From NCBI GenBank assembly GCA_028551475.1, contig CM052358.1, forward strand, positions 2,854,501 through 2,918,500: a DNA stretch of 64,000 nucleotides, read 5' to 3'. The position numbers and the translations under genes were made by a program. The DNA comes from Casuarina equisetifolia (Eukaryota > Streptophyta > Magnoliopsida > Fagales > Casuarinaceae). The notes under the pieces are model-generated. The model did not search any database. It was given only the letters and a program-made list of their open reading frames with translations, and was not told the origin of the DNA. This document shows, piece after piece, positions 53,650 to 64,000 of this stretch (position 1 is the stretch's first letter; the number at the start of each line of letters is the position of its first letter).

Positions 53650-54849
53650 CGTATTCCGTGTGGACCAATCCGCCATTCAACCACTGAGCATCCACGTAAC
53701 CTCTTTGATGTTCTCCACTGCTTGCTTTCAATGGTTAAGGTCCCAACACGCACGGCCTTGCAGACGCGGCATCGGTCACTTTTCCTTTTGCTGTCACCTG
53801 AAGAACCTTAGAAACGTATGCTTTTCTCTTCATTCCCGCTGCTTTATGACTGATGTTGATGAACTTACTGTTCACTTTTTCCTTTTCTTTTCTTAGTTTA
53901 TGAAGTTTATCTGCATATTTGAATTGAAAAACCCGTAGTCGGAATTCATCAAAAAAAATAAAAAATAACAAAAGCCTTAAAAACTAGAAAAAATAATTAT
54001 CTAAGGACTTAAAAATTATTTAAGATTCTAGCAAAGTCAATAGTTGAACAGTAAAGAGCACATCTTTCACGACTTGGGTCTTCAGTTGTAATTTGACTAA
54101 AGGACAATGTAGAAGGTTAAAATTTCTTAGATTTGGTGGAACTGACTTGTCGAACTTGAAGTTGATTCAATGGTTCAGTTTCGAAAATAGAAGAATAGCG
54201 GTCAAAGGTGCCATACCTGTGTTGGAAAATGTTAGGGAATGGGTCTCCCAATTATTGTAAGGAGTAAGAATTCAAAGACCTTACAAATTCCAATTAAGAA
54301 GCTTCGTCGTATTGATGTCAGACAAATGTTACTTTCCTAGGATAAATAGTCTTTGCTAAGGTGTTGCTTTAACGTTCAGTTGTTAGGAAGTGATCCTCTG
54401 GATGTCCTTTTGTAAAACTATACTGTGAAGAGTAAAAACTTCGTTAGAATGTTTACCAAATCCAATATGAGGCAAACACAAGGTAAACTCTCAAGGGCGC
54501 AGGTCTGCATATCAACTTTCCCGTGAATAAATTGCTTATGCTAAGGCGGTGTTCCTGTTGTAGACTAACATAAAAGACTACAAACTTTCTCATATTTGAG
54601 AAGGGAAAGATTAGCACCTATCTTTAAGCCTTTAAAGCTCGTTTAGTCCTATCTTCAATGGTAGTTGATAAAGGTCTACGGAAAGTTGTGAGGAGAGAAA
54701 TGTCCAAATCTATAAAACACAAAATAAATTATCTTTTGATTGGTGTAGGACTTCTTCAATGCAGCTTCACTTGCAATCTAAGATTGGTTTTAGGTGTAAA
54801 GTGATTGACCCATTTTTAGGATTGAGTATGATAATATCAAAGACTTGGC

Positions 54850-54960
54850 TCGAATATCATAATAAAAAATTATAGAAAATATCTCATATTTAATATAAAA
54901 TTTTAAGACATTAATTAGATAACTCTCTTCTTATATATCTCATGTGAAACTGAACATGCC
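54850..54960. repeat. Distant copy of the dispersed AT-rich repeat
   Basis: Shares TATCATAATAAA/TATATTAAA-type, ATCTCATATT, TTTTAAGACATTAA and TCTTATATATCTCAT words with the copies near 50 kb and in the ABCG intron, in the same order. It is more diverged than the others, so the limits are approximate. Confidence 0.4.
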
Positions 54961-55341
54961 CCATCATCTCTAGCATGGGATAATAGTTGTCATGGTGATC
55001 TTTATCTACACTAATGAATTTCTTAATAATATGAGATAATAATTTACATTAATTATTTAATGTGTCCCTTTACCAAGTGAGTTTCCAACTTTTGGATACA
55101 ACCACAAATGGTATTACATAAATATGAGCTCTAAACTTGGGCACAACCCTTAAAATTATATAAGAATAAATCGAACTTTGATATATTATAAAAATTAAAA
55201 AAAAATGATCCAAACTTATAAAACACACAATAGAATAGCTTCAACACCTCAACTAATATATTGATTTGCTTGGCAAAGTCAGCAAAGCCAGCCGTTTGTT
55301 GGGGCAGTAACTCGTGGCTATAAAACCAAAACGTGGATTTA

Positions 55342-55359
55342 GGACACGTATACGTGTCC
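55342..55359. promoter_or_regulatory. Perfect 18-bp palindrome with two ACGT cores
   Basis: GGACACGTATACGTGTCC equals its own reverse complement and contains two overlapping ACACGT/ACGTGT half-elements of the bZIP/ABRE type. Another ACGTGG lies 10 bases upstream. Such sites bind bZIP or bHLH dimers in plant promoters, but no adjoining gene is evident, so its function is open. Confidence 0.4.
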
Positions 55360-57597
55360 ACCAACAAGGTGGACCATCGAGAAATTGAAGTTTACGGCTG
55401 AACAACATCGGCCGAGGTAGTTGGTACAACAAATAGGGAAAAATAAATAAAAATCATCATTGCCGAACTTGTCGCATAAATATCTGCATATGTTAAACAA
55501 CAGATGATGATCATTTTCTGCATATGTTTAATGCAGATGAGGATCCTTTGGGTTTACCGGATCCGAAAGAAAAACATCGTTTGTGGATTATGAACTCCTC
55601 ACACGTTTCATTAAGCCACTAAGTTGCAACAAGCTTATCAGAAAAACAGAAGATGAAGAAAAGGAAAAAGAAAAAGAAAAAGCTGTGAGGATATTGTCAA
55701 TTCAAAGGAAGGGTCCACGCCAACAGTGCAAAAGACATTATTGGTCTTTGTTTTGGTCCCGAGTTGTCCCCTTCTTCTTGCTTGCTCGACTTCTTCACAT
55801 TACGTGAGCTTGCTGTCCGTTGACGTGCTAGGTAAACAAGCTGACTCCTACGTAATTCCTAGAACTTGTCCTTGATTTTTACGATATTTGCGGTGTTTTA
55901 TCTTCATATCTTTTTTCCACATGAAGCAACACCTCTTTCTCACAATTTCCACATGAAAGAACAAGGAAGAAGCTGGATACGAGCGCTTTGGTCAGGTAAT
56001 TACCAAGAACTTCATGACAAGGCGTCTATGTGGCTTAATTTAGGTGAAAAAGTAATGATCGCGAGGGCCGCGTGTCAGGGTCGACTTCACAGAAAATGGT
56101 CGGGATTTGGGGCAAGACAGTCAATTTATTGATAGAAAAGTAAAACGCTAACGTTGCCGTTTTGTCTTCGCTCGTAAACCGACGAAGACACGCTGTTCTT
56201 CCTTCTTGGGTCATTTACGAGGGGTCACTGGTCAGTGTAAACGCTACAATACTCTGTTCCTTTCCAGGAGGAAGGTTATAACTCAAGGACGACGATGCTT
56301 TGAAACCAAGGGTAATAATGATAGCCTTCACTTTTGTCTCCATCTTTTTACTCGTTGTCTGACAAAGTCAAGTAATTTTATTTTGTGCAATCGATCAAAC
56401 TTACCAAGTTCTCTCAATCAATACAGGTGGGATGAAATGACAGGTTTAGCATCTATATGTCCTAAGAAAGTTTGTCTTTGTAAGAATATACATTTTAGTC
56501 ACCTGTTTAGTAGTTTAATTGGAGTTATTAGGAGATTCCCACTTGGTGGAATTCAAAACAGTCCATACTCAAACATCTCTTTTATCTAATTAAAAAAATA
56601 TTTGTATTTTAATTTGGTGATGATCTTTAAGTAAGATTTAGGCAATGGAATATTTTTTCCATCTTGTTTTTAACACATAAGCTTGTAATCAATGTGGGTT
56701 ATAATTTTGTTATCCAAGTAATATAATAAGTTTGAACTTTTTAACATATAAGTTTTAAGAAAGAAAATATTCATAATATAAAATTTAAATGAATTAATAA
56801 TTCTTTAACTCACAAGTTTAACTTTTGTATTAAATTTTGAATTTTTTAAAAATATGAAAAAAGATGTTTCTCATTGTAATTTAGAATGGACATTATTTAA
56901 TTCTAATTCATATTTAAATAGCGTGAGAAATTCTTCAAATGCTTTAATAACATGTGAAGTGATTCATTTAATTAACCAATTTTAAACGAAAAAAAATGCC
57001 TCATCTTTGTCGTAATCTTGGAACACAAGCTTAAATACAATATTCTATCACTTGTGGGTTGAATTTTAGTATTCTTCCAATCATTTAAGATGATTAGTCA
57101 TGTTAGAAATAATATAAGTGTCAAATTGTCAAAACCTTATTCATTCTTAACAACTAGATTAGCATGGTCAAACGAAAAAATAAATTAAGAAACATCTGGA
57201 TAATTACGAGAGATGATAAGATGTGATAAACACAATCGTTAACGACACTTTTTTGTACCAACTACCATATAAAAAGTTCAAACTCACCAAAAGCTGATGC
57301 TCCGCCCCCTACGAACGTGGCTCCAGCATAGCCCAATCCCACAATCCACCTCAAAATATAACACCAAAACGGTACTGTTTTGAGATTCTCCCAAACAGCA
57401 CTCCTTTTCTTGTCCAGTACAAGATAAAGTCCCTCTTATCTCGTAAGATAAAGCCGTCCACAGAGATTCCTGGAAGTTGATCCCCAGGATAACGTACTTT
57501 ATTTGGTTTCTTTTTGTGGAAACGAACCAAGACCCTGGCTCCCCCCCCCCCGTCTCCAGTAGATCGCGATGGATTCTATTTTTCTCATCTCTCGCTC

Positions 57598-57988
57598 CAC
57601 GTGACGACACGTGTCACCCATAAAGCAGCCCTCCACAATCCCTTCACGTGTCCGTACACACCAACTTTTTTATCTTTATCCCTGGATAATATTCTACGTC
57701 AGTAAAATAAATATCTCTGAGTCATCCGTCCCAGAGTTCAACGTATCTATCCGGTCAGTACATCGTGCGGCCCAGACAGTTGCTACGTAGAACGTGCCGT
57801 GTGGTCGGTCGGAATATTTTATTACCCGCCGCGTGTTGTTTACTTGGATGCAAAGAAACCCGATCCTCGGTGAAAGAACCAACCGTAATCGTCGGACTAG
57901 ATCAACGTCGCGCGAGGATGCGACGGCCAATGATATGATTAAAAAGACGTAGATCTGGACAACGAAGAACAGAAAATACACACACGTG
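57598..57988. promoter_or_regulatory. Cluster of four G-box (CACGTG) motifs
   Basis: CACGTG occurs at 57598-57603, 57608-57613, 57645-57650 and 57983-57988; three lie within 53 bases and several have ABRE-like flanks (GACACGTGTC, TTCACGTGTCC). The density far exceeds chance for a 6-bp word. It lies about 1.4-1.8 kb upstream of the MYB start codon and may be a distal light- or ABA-responsive module for that gene; this link is inference. Confidence 0.5.
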
Positions 57989-59222
57989 GACGGCGAAGGG
58001 TGCTACGGATCTCCCACATTATGTGTTGAAACCTAAATAAAGGAAAGCGTGAGCCGCCACCGAGTCCACCTGTCAGTTTCTGCGTGGCTAAGGTAATCCT
58101 CTAGGCTCTACTTTTCTGTGACATGTAGATATGGAGGCACTCCTCACTCATCGGCAATAGTAACATTTTTCCGACTTTGCTGTCTGTCCCAGCTAATCCT
58201 CATCCACCGAACATGGTAATTATGTACTAATTCCATTTCGTAATATTGGATAAACTGACACAATGCTGTCGTCCAATTGAAAATGACCTTTTTGTTTCGC
58301 TCACAAGGGATTATTCTCTCGAATCTTCTTTCTCTTTAACCCCAAACCACCTAAATTAATTTACAAAAACGCGTCAATCGATTGTGAATATCTGTTTTTC
58401 TGAAATTTTGATCTTACAAATTAGCATCAAAGCTTTGCGTTTCGAACTTGGAATATTTACTTTATGAAGTTTTTTACATGAATTTTTTTACCATCTTGAC
58501 TATCCCTTTAGAGATAATGTTATAAAATCTATTTCAAAACAAAAGTTAACTTCAAAGCTAATACCACTATTAACGTTTTAGCATGATGTTAAGGTTATTT
58601 ATTTTCTTTACATAGTATTAAACCATATTTATTGTTCGTAAATAGGATATTTTATTTTTCTTTGTTTAAGAAAGGTACATATTAAAAGCCGTGTCATGAG
58701 TGTCATTTGTTATTAACATTATAATGTTTAGTTTATTTTTTTTAACAATTGATTTTGGAACTAACCATGTATATATCACAATTTCGGATGAGCTTTTACT
58801 CAGGATTTTTGACTTTTAGATTAGATTTAATCTTACAAGATCCACTGACCTGGTTTGGAATTTGGTGAGGTGAGCACTAAACAACTTTTCTTTCCACAAC
58901 CTCTCTTTTAGATTAACGCAAAATTATTATGAGTTTTAACAAGTAACGGAAAGGAAAGGATAGGCCAGCCCTTTGATTTCCTATAATTAGACTAATAACC
59001 ATCACGGGCATGTAATTAATCTTACCAACGGGAATGATCTGCTCACACCGTTAATCAATAATACATGGATTTACCAGGGAAATCTGAAAACCCAAAACGA
59101 GTATAGGAAAGAGAAGGAGAAATTTGTCATTTCGTAAAACGAATGAACCCCCGCGTTCTTCTAATCCCCTAATTTATCCCCGCTTCAAAAACTTAATTCC
59201 CGGTTTTACCCCCGTCATTTCC

Positions 59223-59230
59223 AAATATAA
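59223..59230 (+). promoter_or_regulatory. TATA-box candidate for the MYB-related gene
   Basis: AAATATAAG-type sequence about 175 bases upstream of the ATG at 59403, followed by a CT-rich leader (CTCTCTCTCTCTC near 59288-59301). Motif and spacing only. Confidence 0.4.
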
Positions 59231-59402
59231 GCGCTTCTCCACCTCAATTATTTCTCTCACCCACATAAATCTCTCTTCCTCTCGCCCTCTCTCTCTCTCT
59301 CGACGCACGCTCGCTCGCCCGGTGGTCAGAGATAGATAGATATCTGCGAGCAAGACAGGTTTGGTGGTGGTGGTGAAAACTAGGCCGAGTGGATTGGGCA
59401 GC

Positions 59403-62400
59403 ATGACGCGACGGTGCTCGCACTGCAGCAACAACGGGCACAACTCGCGGACGTGCCCGAACCGTGGCGGAGGTGGAGGGGTGAAGCTGTTCGGGGTGAG
59501 GCTGACGGATGGGTCGATCATAAAGAAGAGCGCCAGCATGGGCAACCTATCGGCTCACTACCATTCCTCATCGTCCGCTGCTGCCTCGCCCAACCACCAA
59601 GACTCGCCCCCCTCCTCCGACCCCGTTCACGTCTCCGATGGCTACTTGTCGGACGACCCCGCCCACGTCTCCAACAGGCGGGGCGACCGCAAAAAAGGTT
59701 TTTGTTTCATCTATCTTCAATCTTTTTCTTTTTCTGTTCTGTGGATTTTTTTGGTCATAAATTCGATTAATTAAATTATTTCGTATCATCGCTTTTTGTG
59801 CTTTTAATTTAATGTTTGAATATTTGTTTGCAATTCTGGTGGATGAGAAGGTGCTATCACCTTTCGCGTTCACTTTGACTTGGTCTTTCGGTAAATGTCC
59901 TTTTTTTTCCCACTATTTTATTGGTGTCCTTTTTTTGTTTGTTTTTTCAATTATTTATTGCTTCATTTCATTTTCTTTTTATCTCCTTTGTTGGTTAGGA
60001 TGATAAACACTCGACTTCTTCTATTTTTTTTCTCGTTCATTTCTTTTTGTATTTGCAGAAATGGAAAAAAAAAAAATCTGTAAAAAGCACTGATTTTTTG
60101 TCCCACGTTGACCCTTTCGTGCTGTTGTATTGTTCATCTGAAGTCACTAAGTGATGAGCTGGGTTTGGTTGGGTCTGCAAGGAATGTTTGTATCTCAAAG
60201 CATGATGCATTTATTTTATGTTTTCTCCATGAACGAGGTTGTATGGCGAGAATGGTGTCCTAGACGACAACTATGCTGATCATATGACTGATTTCTGGAT
60301 ACCAATAATTGTTGTATGATTTTTCTCGATGGTTCATGTTTCGATGTATTTGATCAAGAAATGGAAATGAGTACGAGGGGTTTTTAGAATAACCCTTTAT
60401 TTGGGAAATTCAGGGAGTTCCTTATGGGACCACAAGACAAGGATATTAAATGAACTGCCCTTTTTTTTTTTTTTTAATTGGTTTGTTCTTTCTTGTTCTC
60501 AATTATTTTGTCCCTTTGAAGCAAGCGCTTAGGTTCTGTTTCTTTCAGGAGGTCAGCGTTTTGTGCTTCGCATTTTATGAAGATGATCCGAGTGTAATCC
60601 ACTAGCTTTTTGTTTTTTTGTTTTTGGTTTTTGTTTTTGTTTTTCTTAAATGTTTTTTAATTTACTTCCGTATTATTCATATGCTAGTTGATGTGTCTAC
60701 GTTACCTTATCCTGATGAATGGCTAGTAACCGATAAGAGAAATCTGCCCATTTACATGACTTGGCGGCTTCTGCGTCTCTGACCAATGCGGGGAAAGTTG
60801 ATTATTATATTTTCTGGTTAAATTTTGTCAATTTTCCTTTAATAATTAAGACATTCTGGTTTCTTACAAGGAAATAATGTGGGCTTTTGCTGTATCTTAC
60901 AAACCTGAGCTGGTTTGAGGAATTTTTTTCAATTTATACTATGTTCAGTTAGTATTTCGTATGTTGAAAGTCATCAAATGCATGCAGATCCAACATATTT
61001 ATATTATTTTAACCCCTATTTTCTACCTTACTAGCCTAGCACACTCTGTAATCCTGGGCTTGTGATGGATATCACTCATTGGTGCTAGTATTCTGTCAAA
61101 GTAATTGATCTCCTATGGGATGTTAGGGTATTTGGTCAGTCGATAAGTTAGTCAATTCACTGCTTGCTTACTCATATAGCGGGCTGATACTACTGGAGAT
61201 GTTGGGAAGAGTTTGTAGAATATTTGGGTTGCAGAGTTGGGTGTTTCTTATATAGCAAAGCAAATGTTTTTGACTGAAAGGACGAGCTTAGAAAGTGTCT
61301 CAATACAGATACCTTCGGCACATGATCTTCGTAGACTTTCACTTAGTTTTGCTCATAGATGTCATTTTTATTCTTGGATACCTGCTAAATGTTTGACAAT
61401 TCACTAAAAGTTTTCTTCTGAATATGACTCTTTTGTGTTTGTTAATGTACTTGGGGATGCTCATCTCATGGGTAGAGAGTGATATGAATTTATGTTTTTT
61501 ATTACAAAGAACCTGACTTTAAAGAAGCAAACAAAGACTAAAAATAATAAAAATAACGACAGTGATCTGTTTTGTCATTTACTAGATGTCTGAAACGAGT
61601 AATGTTTTCTTTAACAACTTATGATTTATATCATTGCCTTTAATTTAATGTTTATTGTGAAAGCGGTTGTTTGGTTTAAAATTTTCAGGCCTAATATTTA
61701 TTTAGAGAACATAAGAAAAATGGAGATTGAAGAATAATACCCATGGCAGTTAAATTTAAAATTTGTTCACAGTAAACTCATCTGGTAGAAACCTTTTGAG
61801 CTTTCTCTGTTTTCTTTTTGTCTGTCTGTTTTTCTTGTCTTCTGGTGTACGGAAGGTTGCTCCAGAAAGAAGAAAGATCTGGATCAAGTCTTACTTGGCC
61901 TTGATTATACCAGCAAAGTCTTTGTCAGTAACTTTGGATGAACTACGATATCTAATGTAAAGAAATTACCTTATACTTGAAAGAAAGCAACACTGCTTGA
62001 GTTTTTTAAACTTAGTGTAGTCTTTGTTATTTTAGCATATATCTTTATTTTTGGTCTACAATGCATAAAAATTTTAGTAAATCTCTGTTTCTAAGCCAGT
62101 CCTTGGAACGACTTATCTTTGGATCCAACTAGTGTCTTTGAATTCCGATGTTAGTAAGTATTTTATTAAACTTGTTTTGGGTTTGGAAGGGGGGATTGTT
62201 CCGAGGAAGAGTGAGTATGAAATGGAATATTCGCCTTTTGCCATATCTTCTACTTGTGATAGATGAGAAAGAGAAATAACAGTAGCACGAAAACTTTGAT
62301 TACTACCAAAGTGGTTACTAATGCTGAGAATTGTCAGGGGAGACTACCAAGTCTCCTACTGAAATCAAAGATGAGATCATAAGATTTTCTCCAGAATCTT

Positions 62401-64000
62401 CTAAGTAGTACTCCTCAGTATGAGCTATCCAGGCATCAAAATGCTGGCTCCCGAGAGTGTTAATTCATCAATTTTGAGCAATTGGGTTGGATTCTGCAGT
62501 TCTTTCTGCCCCAGCACGACATGAGCATTAAACGAGTTTGAGAATCAGTGTCCTTTATGAGGGCTTGAATCGTTTCTTTTATGTTTTTGGGCTTTTTGAC
62601 TCCATGTGGTTGGGTGGATTGTGTATCTCAGAGATATGGAAGATCCCCCATTTACAACGGTGAAAACCCAGTACTGCTTTTGTTAGTAAAGAAAACCTGT
62701 AGCTAGGCATTTACTCCATTTTTATTGAATTGACACCATATTTTTAATTTGTTAATTATCTACATTGTGGTTCTGAACCCAAGGCCTTGATTTTTCCTCC
62801 ATTCTCTTTGATTGTCTTGCTTCATCCTATGCTTCAGATATTCGGAGTCTGTAGGGGTCTGAGTAATTAGTCTCGTGTCTTGGTATCTTCCCATACTTTG
62901 TCCCTATGCGTCATGCTTTCAAGATCAAGCAAATCTACTTTCATCACCTACAAGTCACAAACTGCATACAACCTATAATGATTGTTTCTTATATTTTTAT
63001 CTTCTTAATCATCAGTGCTCTAGTTTGCTGGTTTCCTTCAGAATTTGATTGGCGTAGAATGAGTCTTCAATGATATCATAAGTTGCTCACGGAATGTGTG
63101 ATAGTAAGGGTTGTTACCAATTCATTCTCTAATCGTTATACATGAAATCTACATTGTTACGAGCATGGCTAATTGGCCTACCTAGAACATTCTTTTTCCT
63201 CATACACTGGATTTGGTCTTCAGGTGTCCCATGGACAGAAGAGGAGCATAGACTGTTCTTAATTGGTCTTCAGAAACTGGGGAAAGGGGACTGGCGTGGT
63301 ATAGCAAGAAACTTTGTCATCTCAAGAACTCCTACACAAGTGGCAAGCCATGCCCAAAAATACTTCATCCGGCAGACTAATGCTAACAGAAGAAAGAGAC
63401 GGTCCAGCCTCTTTGATATGGTTCCGGATATGGTCTGTCTTGCTTCTTACATTATCTTTGGCGTTTCACACATAGAACTTTAATGTTTTGCACAGATCAT
63501 AACCAAATGTTTATATAGGCCACTCCATCTAGATTGTCCATGTCAGTTAATGTTTTGCATCGTTTTGCTGAAGCAAACCACAACAGTGATGGAGAGCAAG
63601 AAAGAGAAACCATGCTTATTTTTCGTTAATGATGGTCTTAATTTATTGTAGGCAATGGATCCACCATCTGTGCCAGAAGAACAAGTATTGATGCCATCTG
63701 CGCAGGCAGCAGAAGCTGACAATGCAGACCAGTTACCTTCATTAAATCTCTCCCTGCATTCGGAATTTGAACCTATGGAAGCCGCATCACAAGAAACACT
63801 AAAAGAACTCGAGGAAGGTATGACGGGATCAATTGGACTGGCACCAATTGTTCCCGGGATGATTCCTGCTTATCTACCTCCACCGTTCCTATTCTGGCCG
63901 CCAAATATGGTCCCTATGGAGCAAGGGCCGTCTAGTGCAGGAACATCGAGTCATCAGGTCTTGAAACCAATTCCAGTCCTTCCCAAGGAACCTGTCAATG
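59403..64000 (+). CDS. MYBS2: MYB-related SHAQKYF transcription factor (MYBS2-like), 3' truncated
   Basis: Three coding exons are visible, 59403-59697, 63224-63432 and 63652 to the window edge, giving the first 284 residues; the stop lies outside. The N-terminus [20 protein letters not shown] holds a CCHC zinc knuckle (C-x2-C-x4-H-x4-C), followed by [20 protein letters not shown], the R/KLFGV repressor-type motif. The single MYB repeat runs from [20 protein letters not shown] (residue 99 on) through [17 protein letters not shown] with the SHAQKYF signature, then the basic [23 protein letters not shown] and [13 protein letters not shown] resemble Arabidopsis MYBS2 (At3g16350) more than KUA1, as I recall them. 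Family members bind I-box/TATCCA-type elements and act in sugar, hormone and growth responses. [11 protein letters not shown] in exon 3 is an EAR-like LxLxL repression motif. The ATG follows an in-frame open stretch without ATG, so the start is clear. Confidence 0.92.
59698..63223. other. 3.5-kb first intron of the MYB-related gene
   Basis: The splice sites are clear (AAAAAAG|GTTTTT donor, CTTCAG|GTGTCC acceptor) and the phase joins Lys-Lys to Gly-Val. No exon-like frame, RNA gene or transposon protein was seen inside. It contains T-rich tracts, including a (TTTTTG)n-like run at about 60607-60644. The intron is far longer than any other in this window. Confidence 0.7.

Larger units (their letters stand above)
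53650..59402. other. Intergenic region upstream of the MYB-related gene
   Basis: About 5.7 kb without a supported gene. It holds one more distant copy of the dispersed AT-rich repeat (about 54850-54960), a (GAAAAA)n-like tract (55652-55681), an 18-bp perfect ACGT palindrome (55342-55359), an 11-base C run (57541-57551) and a G-box cluster (57598-57988). Short frames at 55.1-56.6 kb and 57.3-58.0 kb show no recognisable domain. The last few hundred bases are the MYB promoter and leader. Confidence 0.5.

Noticed and set aside
57284..57610. 108-codon minus-strand frame near the G-box cluster
   Set aside because: No domain or splice context; it overlaps the C-run and G-box patch, better read as regulatory DNA.

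Overview
The window is nuclear DNA from a flowering plant, most likely a woody or herbaceous eudicot. The genes are split by many short GT-AG introns, the intergenic DNA is AT-rich, and every recognised protein belongs to a plant family. I cannot name the species. By reading both strands and joining exons at GT-AG sites with phase checking, I reconstructed seven protein-coding genes, six complete and one running off the right edge, plus one clear kinesin pseudogene.

Layout. 1.1-1.6 kb (minus): a small single-exon DUF761 protein. 3.3-9.2 kb (minus): a nine-exon SAWADEE-homeodomain gene (SHH1/DTF1-like), a chromatin reader of the RNA-directed DNA methylation pathway. 10.6-12.6 kb (minus): a three-exon member of the 2-oxoglutarate/Fe(II) dioxygenase superfamily whose metal- and co-substrate-binding residues are replaced. 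12.6-19.4 kb: AT-rich intergenic DNA. 19.4-27.9 kb and 29.8-37.0 kb (plus): two intact, tandem, full-size PDR-type ABCG transporters of 21 coding exons each, with matching intron positions and phases. 42.2-48.2 kb (plus): a 20-exon plastid-type NADP-malic enzyme. 48.5-53.7 kb: a repeat-rich block with two diverged copies of a ~1.1-1.2 kb unit, copies of a dispersed AT-rich repeat, and an apparently intronless, frameshifted retrocopy of a KCBP/KIN-14-type kinesin motor. 59.4 kb to the edge (plus): the first three coding exons of a SHAQKYF-type MYB-related factor (MYBS2-like) with a 3.5 kb first intron.

The genes do not form a metabolic pathway or an operon-like system. The order DUF761 / SHH1 / PDR transporter / MYBS2-like resembles neighbourhoods I recall in Arabidopsis (ABCG29 beside a MYB gene on chromosome 3, ABCG35 beside SHH1 on chromosome 1), so this looks like an ancestral gene order. 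The observations most worth following are the dioxygenase-like pseudoenzyme with a possible membrane tail, the divergence of the two transporter copies confined to their Ser-rich regulatory segments, the kinesin retrocopy beside a duplicated unit, and the changed recognition helix of the SHH1-like homeodomain. I did not find a wholly new system.
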